12,556 nucleotides of DNA from Desulfuromonadaceae bacterium (GTDB lineage Bacteria; Desulfobacterota; Desulfuromonadia; Desulfuromonadales; Geopsychrobacteraceae): NCBI GenBank assembly GCA_030639985.1, contig DAOWKG010000212.1, positions 1-12,556 on the forward strand, read 5' to 3'. The notes beneath the pieces were generated by a model. That model worked only from the letters and a program-made list of their open reading frames with translations. It had not been told where the DNA came from and did no database searches. Each line of letters begins with the position of its first letter. Position 1 is the first letter of the stretch. The position numbers and the translations under genes are program-made. This document shows positions 1 through 5,157 of the stretch, piece after piece.

Positions 1-620
1 CGCTTACCAAAGGTCATAACCTGCTGTGGACAGCTTTCAACACATGCTGGGGGCTTGCCTTCTTTTAAGCGGGTGTCGTAACAGAAGATACACTTCTTGA
101 TTACGGCATTCAGAACCGAACTATAAGTGTAACCAGGAATATGGAATGGACAGGCGATCATACAATTACGGCAACCGACACAGACATGCGCATCGTAAGT
201 AACTGCCCCTTCTGGGGTTTTGGTGTAAGCATTAACAAAACATGAGGTCAAGCATGCTGGCTCATTACAATGGTTACATTGAATCTTCCGATAAACGGGA
301 TCGGCACTTTCGGGCTCATAACGATTGACAACGGTATAAGCGATATCGGTAGGGCGCCGTTTTTGTCCATGATGCAATTCATCAAAAACTGAATAATCAT
401 CAAATGGTTTAGCTGGTGCGGGCAGTTCCTGCTCTTTATTACAGGCAGCCTCACAGGTACGACAACCGACACAGCGGGTCAAGTCAACCAACACACCCAT
501 TCCGTCCGGGAAACCTTCAAAAGAACCGGCAGCAAGTGCATTTTTGGCTGGCGCCAGCATCATAGCAGCCCCGCCTGCAGCACTTCCGGCTAAAAATTTT
601 CTACGTGTTATTTTACTCAT
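1..620 (-). CDS. Tat-exported four-cluster [4Fe-4S] ferredoxin-like subunit of a quinol oxidoreductase (3' end beyond window)
   Basis: The visible part is 206 residues and is still open at the left edge. It begins MSKITRRKFLAG, a twin-arginine (Tat) export signal with its hydrophobic, Ala/Gly-rich stretch to about residue 31, so the protein should be exported folded. Sixteen cysteines fall into the four-cluster pattern of the NrfC/PsrB/HybA family: Cys50/53/56/60, Cys115/118/123/127, Cys147/150/153/157 and Cys177/180/193/197. The start is fixed by AAGGAG eight bases upstream. It lies 37 bases behind the five-heme cytochrome gene in the same direction. In this family the protein wires electrons between an NrfD-like quinol-oxidising membrane subunit and a cytochrome; that partner is not in the window but is expected further left. 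The cytochrome plus FeS pairing matches Geobacter Cbc4 (CbcS, CbcT). The family call is firm and the exact complex is inferred. Confidence 0.9.
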   Translation of the reverse strand, partial: MSKITRRKFLAGSAAGGAAMMLAPAKNALAAGSFEGFPDGMGVLVDLTRCVGCRTCEAACNKEQELPAPAKPFDDYSVFDELHHGQKRRPTDIAYTVVNRYEPESADPVYRKIQCNHCNEPACLTSCFVNAYTKTPEGAVTYDAHVCVGCRNCMIACPFHIPGYTYSSVLNAVIKKCIFCYDTRLKEGKPPACVESCPQQVMTFGK

Positions 621-657
621 AACGAACTCTCCTTGTTATATTCCCATCAAGCTATCA

Positions 658-1179
658 TCAGTGACCAGATGAATGTGCTTCTGCTTTCGGGGCAAACTCT
701 CCAGAATGATAGTACTTCTCACCAGCTTCAGTTTTTGCGTGGCAGTCTTCACAGCCTGTCGGGCCGTCGACTTCATTGTGACAACCAATGCAATTTAAAT
801 GGTAAGCAGCCTTCAAGTTCGGCTTATCGTTATGATAAAAATAACCGGGTTTTGGATTGTGCAAATTTTCTGCCGAAACAGGATCGGCAGAGTGGCAATC
901 GAGACAAGCTACGACATCCATCTCAACCTTACCATCATGGCACTTGGCACAATATTCATTGGCAGGTGCCGTTCCAGTTGTGTGGTGATGACAATCAGCA
1001 CAACCATCGGTGGCATCTACGTGCATTGCGTGATCAAAAACAACCGCTTCATACAGATCAACCAGACTATCAATCTCTACTTCATCTGGATAATCCATCG
1101 CAAAACAACTCACAGCAAACAGGGAGGTGAGCAATAAAACTCCCAATCCTGTGATGAGTCGCTTACCGACATTTACCAT
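658..1179 (-). CDS. Periplasmic five-heme c-type cytochrome (CbcS-like subunit of a menaquinol oxidoreductase)
   Basis: The 173-residue protein has a Sec signal peptide (hydrophobic stretch about 10-27, probable cleavage after the CFA at 25-27). It has five CXXCH heme c sites: Cys60-His64 (CADCH), Cys77-His81 (CAKCH), Cys92-His96 (CLDCH), Cys130-His134 (CIGCH) and Cys143-His147 (CEDCH). Many other histidines could be second axial ligands, as in the cytochrome c7/c3 class. I chose the ATG at 1179 because AAGGAG lies nine bases before it; a longer open frame to 1233 has no such site. Cys25 sits in a poor lipobox (AVSC), so a lipoprotein is less likely. It is third in an operon with two tiny membrane proteins ahead and the FeS subunit behind. 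The likely role is to accept electrons from the FeS/membrane part and pass them to periplasmic cytochromes. Confidence 0.92.
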   Translation of the reverse strand: MVNVGKRLITGLGVLLLTSLFAVSCFAMDYPDEVEIDSLVDLYEAVVFDHAMHVDATDGCADCHHHTTGTAPANEYCAKCHDGKVEMDVVACLDCHSADPVSAENLHNPKPGYFYHNDKPNLKAAYHLNCIGCHNEVDGPTGCEDCHAKTEAGEKYYHSGEFAPKAEAHSSGH

Positions 1180-1272
1180 AGTTCTACTCCTTAGTTCATA
1201 AGACCTGCCCGCCGCGATCAAGCCAACAGACAACCCAATTTAAAATACGACCGCTAGATACAAATTTTGTGC

Positions 1273-1431
1273 TTATTCCTCGTCTCCACCATGGATGTAA
1301 CGATAAAACAGGGGGAAAAAAGTAAAGAACAGCAAGCACAGTAGATACTCAAGACCCTTAATGTAGGTATAGTAGTCTACTACAGTGTAAATTTGCTCTA
1401 CGTGACCAACATTCATAAAAAAATCGAACAT
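1273..1431 (-). CDS. 52-residue single-helix membrane protein, HmcD-like
   Basis: This short frame starts MFDFFMNVGHVEQIYTV and ends in an acidic GGDEE tail. One hydrophobic aromatic-rich helix (about 27-44) is followed by YRYIH. AAAGGT lies about nine bases before the ATG, and the gene sits 26 bases behind the first gene of the operon and 93 bases ahead of the cytochrome gene. The plan (short polar N-terminus with a tyrosine/aspartate segment, one helix, charged end) resembles the HmcD-type small subunits of Hmc-like quinol/cytochrome complexes. I base that on layout and context, not on an alignment. It is probably a structural membrane subunit of the same oxidoreductase. No coding alternative on the other strand competes with it. 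Confidence 0.75.
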   Translation of the reverse strand: MFDFFMNVGHVEQIYTVVDYYTYIKGLEYLLCLLFFTFFPLFYRYIHGGDEE

Positions 1432-1457
1432 CGCAACTACCTTTCAAAGAAAATTGT

Positions 1458-1703
1458 TCAGTGTTTCTTAGCCGATGCGGCAAGTTTTTTACCCGATGTG
1501 CTCTTGACCGCTTCTTTGGTCATACCAAACAAAGCAAGGACAGCAGGAACAAGTTGAGCGACAATCAGCAAGGCGCAGAAACCGACAAACACCAGAACCA
1601 GAATTCCGCTGTTATAGGTTTTGCCGGTGTCCACTGCCAAAGCAGGAGAAACAGCCAGAAGCACCAAGATGAAAGTAGAAAGAAGTGTTTTTACTTTTTG
1701 CAT
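1458..1703 (-). CDS. 81-residue one-helix membrane protein, first gene of the oxidoreductase operon (paralog 1)
   Basis: The protein begins MQKVKTLLST with a signal-peptide-like stretch (about 5-23, possible cleavage after SPALA). A short polar piece (VDTGKTYNSG) and one long hydrophobic helix (about 34-62) with the core GFCALLIVAQLVPAVLALFG follow, and the tail is lysine-rich. AGGAGGT followed by CTAACA places the start at the ATG at 1703, not at an ATG 11 codons earlier. The gene is the promoter-proximal member of the operon with the HmcD-like peptide, cytochrome and FeS protein. It is therefore probably an accessory or assembly subunit of that complex. The helix is almost the same as in the C-terminal part of the fusion protein at 2240-2893 and related to the small protein at 2926-3168. 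I do not recognise a named family and assign no biochemical function. Confidence 0.85.
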   Translation of the reverse strand: MQKVKTLLSTFILVLLAVSPALAVDTGKTYNSGILVLVFVGFCALLIVAQLVPAVLALFGMTKEAVKSTSGKKLAASAKKH

Positions 1704-1730
1704 TGTTAGACCTCCTAAAAAAAGGTTTGC

Positions 1731-1761
1731 TGCCATTTACCCCATGGTAAAATCGGTGGCA
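1731..1761 (-). promoter_or_regulatory. Hairpin in the mRNA leader just before the ribosome binding site
   Basis: On the plus strand the inner arms TTTACC (1736-1741) and GGTAAA (1746-1751) pair around CCAT. Outer arms TGCCA (1731-1735) and TGGCA (1757-1761) pair with a five-base bulge on one side. The structure ends about 13 bases before the AGGAGGT of the first gene, so it could stabilise the transcript or affect translation. There is no T run after it, so it is not a classical terminator. Function is inferred only. Confidence 0.45.
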
Positions 1762-1877
1762 AACAAACAACGGTATAAAATGTGTAAATTTTCCCGCGTA
1801 CTATACGTGTGAATCCATCCCATTGGAACTCTTTTTTCCGATTGGCACACAAATAACTGTAAACCAGCTCAAGTTCC

Positions 1878-1894
1878 ATGCAGAGGCTATGCCA
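1878..1894 (-). promoter_or_regulatory. Sigma-54 (-24/-12) promoter of the quinol oxidoreductase operon
   Basis: Read on the minus strand the site is TGGCAT-AGCCT-CTGCAT. Against TGGCAC-N5-TTGCA it keeps the essential GG and GC dinucleotides at exact spacing and matches 9 of 11 consensus positions. The start point would be near 1868, leaving a leader of about 165 bases to the ATG at 1703. A sigma-54 activator gene lies 1.8 kb away. I saw no comparably good sigma-70 promoter in this region. Confidence 0.6.
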
Positions 1895-1978
1895 GCTATG
1901 TGATATTTTTCTGGAATGGCCTAAAAGCTTGTTTTAACAGGACTCTAGCAGATACATCAGAAATATAATCTTGCCCTG

Positions 1979-2000
1979 ATGTATAAATATTTCATACACA
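1979..2000. promoter_or_regulatory. Candidate activator-binding dyad upstream of the sigma-54 promoter
   Basis: The arms TGTAT (1980-1984) and ATACA (1994-1998) form an imperfect dyad centred about 95 bases upstream of the -24 element, a normal distance for an enhancer site. By my alignment 16 of 22 positions agree with the dyad at 3337-3361, which lies about 107 bases upstream of the other sigma-54 candidate. The DNA is AT-rich, so chance resemblance is possible. Confidence 0.35.
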
Positions 2001-2082
2001 TAAAATTGCTATATACCCAACAATAGCGGCAAATAACTGCATAACTTATTGAGAAATATAAACAATGCTAACGCATAATAAT

Positions 2083-2097
2083 TGTATACAGTATACA
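2083..2097. promoter_or_regulatory. Perfect 15-base palindrome, possible operator
   Basis: TGTATAC-A-GTATACA is a perfect dyad with a one-base centre. It lies about 195 bases upstream of the -24 element, between the terminator of the preceding operon and the dyad at 1979-2000, and shares the TGTATA half-site. It could be a second activator site or a site for a different regulator. It is not a terminator, since the stem is AT-rich and has no T run. Confidence 0.4.
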
Positions 2098-2172
2098 GCT
2101 TTTTGAATATTTTTTATATATGAGTAGCTACTGGAAAAAACATAACGACTTGCAACAACGACATAATAGTTC

Positions 2173-2201
2173 AAAAAAAAGACCCCTATCAACTAGGGGT
2201 C
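2173..2201 (-). terminator. Rho-independent terminator of the small-protein operon
   Basis: The arms GACCCCTA (2181-2188) and TAGGGGTC (2194-2201) pair perfectly over eight bases around a five-base loop. On the minus strand the stem is followed by eight T (2180-2173). It lies 38 bases past the stop of the fusion gene and separates that operon from the oxidoreductase operon. Confidence 0.9.
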
Positions 2202-2239
2202 CAAATAATAACTACGATGAAAATATATATACCGTTATT

Positions 2240-2893
2240 CTATTTAGCCTTTGAGCTCTGCTTGAAACCACTGACATTGACTGCCGCTTTGGTCATTCCA
2301 AACAGAGCCAAAACCGCTGGAACCAGCTGGGCAACAATCAACAGGGCACAAAACCCGACAAACAGCAGCACCAATAGTCCACTATTGTAAGTTTTGGTAA
2401 CATCTGCTGCATTTGAATGGGGGGCAAACAAAAGCAACAGGGCCAAGGATGTCAAAATTGCTTTTGCGCTCTGAGTTGTTGCACTGGATCCAAACAATTT
2501 ACGACCAACCTTCTGGCTGGCATGGCCGTTTTCAAACGCACAACTAACTACCTGCCGAATTTCGTCCCAGCTTTCTTCTGTAACGGGCTTTAAGGCATGA
2601 TAGAAGATCCCCTCTTTACGAATTCTACGCAACAATTCCATCGGCATCTCGTCCGAAACCAGAATAATCGACAAGCTGCGATTACACTTTTTCAATAGGG
2701 GGACAAATTTGGCAATCTGTTGTTCGTCATAAATACCCCCAAGAACCACCACTTGAATCGATTTATCAATGATACCTTCAAGGGAGTTAACTACCGAATC
2801 AGCCGTTGTAACCTGATAGCCATCATCACGGAACATATCTGCCATATACTCACGTGCGACCTGGTCTTTATTTGCTATAAGAAGTCCATTCAT
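2240..2893 (-). CDS. Fusion of a degenerate receiver domain to a one-helix membrane protein (paralog 2)
   Basis: The protein has 217 residues. Residues 1-120 have the alternating fold pattern of a response-regulator receiver, but the key acids are missing. Strand 1 ends LLIANKD (Asn-Lys where an Asp pair is usual) and the phosphoacceptor position is Gly52 in QVVVLGGIYDE; Lys102 (in LKP) and Ser80 are kept. It is therefore unlikely to be phosphorylated. Residues about 135-217 are a paralog of the 81-residue protein at 1458-1703: a hydrophobic stretch (145-157), KTYNSG (167-172), and a helix (173-200) with the same GFCALLIVAQ core. With the receiver in the cytoplasm, the two stretches would make a hairpin anchor. 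The start has GAGG about eight bases upstream. It is second in an operon behind the small gene at 2926-3168. No named function is known to me; a scaffold or interaction role is inferred. Confidence 0.85.
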   Translation of the reverse strand: MNGLLIANKDQVAREYMADMFRDDGYQVTTADSVVNSLEGIIDKSIQVVVLGGIYDEQQIAKFVPLLKKCNRSLSIILVSDEMPMELLRRIRKEGIFYHALKPVTEESWDEIRQVVSCAFENGHASQKVGRKLFGSSATTQSAKAILTSLALLLLFAPHSNAADVTKTYNSGLLVLLFVGFCALLIVAQLVPAVLALFGMTKAAVNVSGFKQSSKAK

Positions 2894-2925
2894 AAATATT
2901 ACCTCAACGGGTTGCTATAAAAAAC

Positions 2926-3168
2926 CTACCTGATCGAATCTTTTTGCTCGACATTTTGTTTTTTTGAGAACAGCCCCTTCAATATGCCAGCAAACAGCAG
3001 GCAAGCCGGGACCAACTGAAAAACAACTATTAAAGCAAAAAAGCCGATGAACATGGTCAACAACAGCGAACCACCTTTTTCAGCCGTGGCACCGGCAGCT
3101 ACAGCCGTCGAAACTACTGTGACAGATAAAAACAATGTGGCAATACAGTTGCGAATCATATTTTTCAC
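2926..3168 (-). CDS. 80-residue one-helix membrane protein (paralog 3)
   Basis: The start is a GTG at 3168, chosen because GGAGGTCTAATC stands before it, almost the same leader as GGAGGTCTAACA before the ATG of the 1458-1703 gene. The protein has a signal-peptide-like N-terminus (cleavage possible after AVAA at 22-25), a short GATAEKGG linker, and one helix (about 34-62) with IGFFALIVVFQLVPACLLF, which shares the GFxALIV and QLVPA core of the two relatives. A basic/acidic tail follows. It is the first gene of the operon with the receiver fusion, 32 bases ahead of it, and has a possible sigma-54 promoter upstream. The function is unknown; the company it keeps suggests a membrane partner of the respiratory complex or its signalling. 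Confidence 0.8.
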   Translation of the reverse strand: MKNMIRNCIATLFLSVTVVSTAVAAGATAEKGGSLLLTMFIGFFALIVVFQLVPACLLFAGILKGLFSKKQNVEQKDSIR

Positions 3169-3225
3169 GATTAGACCTCCGAAATTAATATTATTTTTCC
3201 CATTTTGAATATACACGTGTTGATA

Positions 3226-3242
3226 TACATGAGTCATGCCAA
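3226..3242 (-). promoter_or_regulatory. Possible sigma-54 promoter of the small-protein/receiver-fusion operon
   Basis: The minus strand reads TTGGCAT-GACTC-ATGTA. The -24 part TGGCAT is the same as in the site at 1878-1894, and spacing to the -12 part is right, but the -12 element is ATGTA instead of TTGCA, losing the usual C. It lies about 58 bases before the GTG start. This is weaker than the other site, and its position and the shared -24 sequence are the main support. Confidence 0.4.
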
Positions 3243-3336
3243 AACCCAAAATAGCAACAAAAAGCACTTGTAACTTATTACTTTTAAATGGTTTATTTCA
3301 AGACCAGACTATTTGCTTTAATCGCAACACTGCTGC

Positions 3337-3361
3337 CGGTGAATATATTTTCTATACACCG
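3337..3361. promoter_or_regulatory. Candidate activator-binding dyad upstream of the small-protein operon
   Basis: CGGTG (3337-3341) and CACCG (3357-3361) are exact inverted arms, with further pairing of TATA inside (3344-3347 region against 3353-3356). The centre is about 107 bases upstream of the -24 element at 3242. It resembles the dyad at 1979-2000 at 16 of 22 positions by my alignment. It could be the binding site of the neighbouring NtrC-type regulator. Confidence 0.35.
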
Positions 3362-3488
3362 AATGATTGACCTTATCACCCCAAATCAGCCAATTAACCC
3401 CACAACCTCCTGGTTATATTACGGTTATCACACAAAGAACTTCATTTTATATAAATATTAACCGCATATTTTTTTTATTTTTAACCTC

Positions 3489-3500
3489 AAGCTCGAGCTT
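3489..3500. repeat. Perfect 12-base palindrome AAGCTCGAGCTT
   Basis: The palindrome lies about 80 bases upstream of the -35 element of the NtrC-type gene. It has no loop, so it would act as a DNA site, not an RNA hairpin. I saw no second copy in the window, which leaves its role open. Confidence 0.35.
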
Positions 3501-3577
3501 AAATCCTTATGTTACGGCCTACAGATATATTATCTTCTCCATATAACTGATTATTTTTGCTACTTATTTCTTATTCC

Positions 3578-3606
3578 TTGACTGTTTCTTTTTTCATTAT
3601 TAATAT
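3578..3606 (+). promoter_or_regulatory. Sigma-70 type promoter of the NtrC-type regulator gene
   Basis: TTGACT (3578-3583), a 17-base spacer and TAATAT (3601-3606) are close to consensus. Transcription would begin near 3613, about 74 bases before the ATG. This suggests the regulator is made constitutively and not from a sigma-54 promoter of its own. Confidence 0.65.
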
Positions 3607-3686
3607 TAATCGGTTTAAAAGTATATTCACGCTGAACTTTAATCATTTTTTCCTGCAACTAAGCCAGAAGGTAATTCGATATCATC

Positions 3687-5105
3687 ATGGACGAAAACAC
3701 TGCCCACAAAATTCTGGTTATCGACGACGAAGCGATCATTCGTGAAGGGCTGCGCCAGACCCTGGTGATGGAGGGCTATCAGGTCACGGCAGCACAAAAC
3801 GGTAAAGTCGGCATGGAGAAATTACAGAAGGATAATTTCAGTGTTGTTATCAGCGATTTAAAAATGCCGATAATGGGGGGGATTGAAGTCCTTAAAACTA
3901 TTTCGGTGCTCCAACCAAACGTACCGGTTATTATTATCACCGGCTTTGCTACCGTTGATTCAGCCGTTGATGCGATGAAAAATGGTGCTTTTGAATACCT
4001 GACCAAACCCTTCCTCCCCGATCAAATCGTTGAAAAAGTTCAAGCGGCAATTAAGAAACGACTGCTGAATCTTGAAGCTGAAGTTATTACCGAGAGTATC
4101 CCGGATGAAACGGTTGCCGATTCCTTTATCGGTAAAAGCACTGCTATGCAAAAAGTGTTTCAACGGATTATGCAGGTTGCGCCGACCAATAGTTCAGTTC
4201 TTATTACTGGGGAAAGTGGCACCGGTAAAGAACTGGTCGCCAGGGCAATTCACAACAACAGTCCCAGAAAAGATGAAGCTTTTGTTGCTATTGATTGCAA
4301 TTCACTCCCGGAAAACCTGCTGGAAAGTGAACTATTCGGTCACGTAAAAGGGTCTTTTACTGGTGCGTCCCAGTCAAAACCTGGTCTTTTCACCATTGCC
4401 AGCGGCGGCAGTCTATTTCTCGACGAAATTGCCAATCTAAGCATGGCGACCCAGGCAAAGCTACTCAGAGTTCTGCAACAACGGGAAGTGACTCCCATTG
4501 GCGGCACCAAACCGACTCCGATCGATATCCGTTTGATCGCAGCAACCAATCGCGGTCTGGACAAGTTGGTAGAAGAAGGGACTTTTCGGGACGATCTCTA
4601 TTTTCGCTTAAACATCATCCCTATCGGCCTACCGCCACTGCGTGAACGATCCGGCGATATCCCCTTGTTGATCGGCTATTTTTTGAAGAAATTTTCAGAA
4701 GATATCGGTAGGACCATAAAGGGGCTTTCTGCTGATGCCCATTTAGCTCTGCGCGATTACCCCTTCCCCGGAAATGTTCGTGAATTGGAAAATATCATTG
4801 AAAGGTCGGTAGTGTTATCTCATGGGGACACCATCCAGAGGGACAGCCTCGAACTGCCATCGCAACTGGATATTGAATCTGAAAGTGTTGATATTGTTGC
4901 CCCTATCAACACCGATGAACTTAAAGAAGTCAAACGCAAGGCTCGTGAGTTAGCAGTTGAACCGGTAGAAAAAGCCTTTGTTTATGCCGCCCTGGAAAGA
5001 AACAACTGGAACGTCACCAAAGCAGCAGAAGAAACCGGAATGCTCCGGCCAAACTTTCAAGCGCTTTTGAAAAAGCTGGGAATTTCGGTCAAAGACCATA
5101 TCTAA
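3687..5105 (+). CDS. NtrC-family sigma-54-dependent response regulator
   Basis: The 472-residue protein has the full three-domain plan. The receiver (about 7-122) carries Asp13/Asp14, phosphoacceptor Asp57 (in VVISDLKMP) and Lys107. The AAA+ domain (about 147-375) has Walker A GESGTGKE (175-182), Walker B LFLDEI (Asp246, Glu247), and the sigma-54-contact loop as GSFTGA (222-227) instead of the usual GAFTGA. A Fis-type helix-turn-helix lies at about 440-465 (NVTKAAEETGMLRPN). AGAAGG precedes the ATG but at a long 15 bases, so the start is less certain than the rest. The gene faces a heme-type histidine kinase that ends 52 bases away on the other strand, its likely partner. Sigma-54 promoter candidates before the two left-hand operons are the probable targets. 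The arrangement recalls the Geobacter sigma-54 regulator BccR beside cytochrome genes, but equivalence is not shown. Confidence 0.95.
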   Translation: MDENTAHKILVIDDEAIIREGLRQTLVMEGYQVTAAQNGKVGMEKLQKDNFSVVISDLKMPIMGGIEVLKTISVLQPNVPVIIITGFATVDSAVDAMKNGAFEYLTKPFLPDQIVEKVQAAIKKRLLNLEAEVITESIPDETVADSFIGKSTAMQKVFQRIMQVAPTNSSVLITGESGTGKELVARAIHNNSPRKDEAFVAIDCNSLPENLLESELFGHVKGSFTGASQSKPGLFTIASGGSLFLDEIANLSMATQAKLLRVLQQREVTPIGGTKPTPIDIRLIAATNRGLDKLVEEGTFRDDLYFRLNIIPIGLPPLRERSGDIPLLIGYFLKKFSEDIGRTIKGLSADAHLALRDYPFPGNVRELENIIERSVVLSHGDTIQRDSLELPSQLDIESESVDIVAPINTDELKEVKRKARELAVEPVEKAFVYAALERNNWNVTKAAEETGMLRPNFQALLKKLGISVKDHI

Positions 5106-5108
5106 CCA

Positions 5109-5130
5109 CCCGTTGGCCACAACAAGCGGG
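5109..5130. terminator. Weak hairpin between the convergent regulator and kinase genes
   Basis: CCCGTTG (5109-5115) can pair with CAAGCGGG (5123-5130) with one bulged base. There is no clear T run on either side, so it is at best a weak bidirectional terminator in the 52-base gap between the two stop codons. Confidence 0.3.
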
Positions 5131-5157
5131 ATACAAGAATTTATTATTTGCAATCTC

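Larger units (their letters stand above)
1704..2172. other. Intergenic regulatory region ahead of the oxidoreductase operon
   Basis: This AT-rich stretch contains no convincing gene on either strand. From right to left (the direction of the operon) it holds the terminator of the upstream small-protein operon, a perfect 15-base palindrome (2083-2097), an imperfect dyad (1979-2000), a sigma-54 promoter match (1878-1894), a leader of about 165 bases with a hairpin (1731-1761), and the ribosome binding site. It is large for a bacterial promoter region, consistent with control by an enhancer-binding protein. Confidence 0.7.
3169..3686. other. Divergent intergenic region between the small-protein operon and the NtrC-type gene
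   Basis: No gene is convincing here; short open frames have no ribosome binding site. It holds a possible sigma-54 promoter (3226-3242, minus), a dyad (3337-3361), a 12-base palindrome (3489-3500) and a strong sigma-70 type promoter for the plus-strand gene (3578-3606). The T- and A-rich remainder shows no further structure I can support. Confidence 0.65.

Noticed and set aside
633..1137. Two plus-strand open frames of 112-165 codons across the cytochrome gene.
   Set aside because: They are antisense shadows of a gene with five CXXCH sites and a good ribosome binding site, and their translations look random.
1180..1233. An 18-residue N-terminal extension of the cytochrome up to 1233.
   Set aside because: AAGGAG stands at the right distance before the ATG at 1179, and the extension would bury the signal peptide.
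1842..1860. A plus-strand TTGGCAC resembling a sigma-54 -24 element.
   Set aside because: At the required spacing the next bases are TAACT, with no GC for the -12 element, and no plus-strand gene follows before 3687.
2083..2097. The perfect palindrome as a transcription terminator.
   Set aside because: Its stem is AT-rich with a one-base loop that RNA cannot form, and no T run follows. A proper terminator lies at 2173-2201.
3257..3275. A minus-strand CAAGTGCTTTTTGTTGCTA with a good -12-like TTGCT before the small-protein operon.
   Set aside because: The -24 position lacks the GG dinucleotide. The neighbouring site at 3226-3242 fits better.
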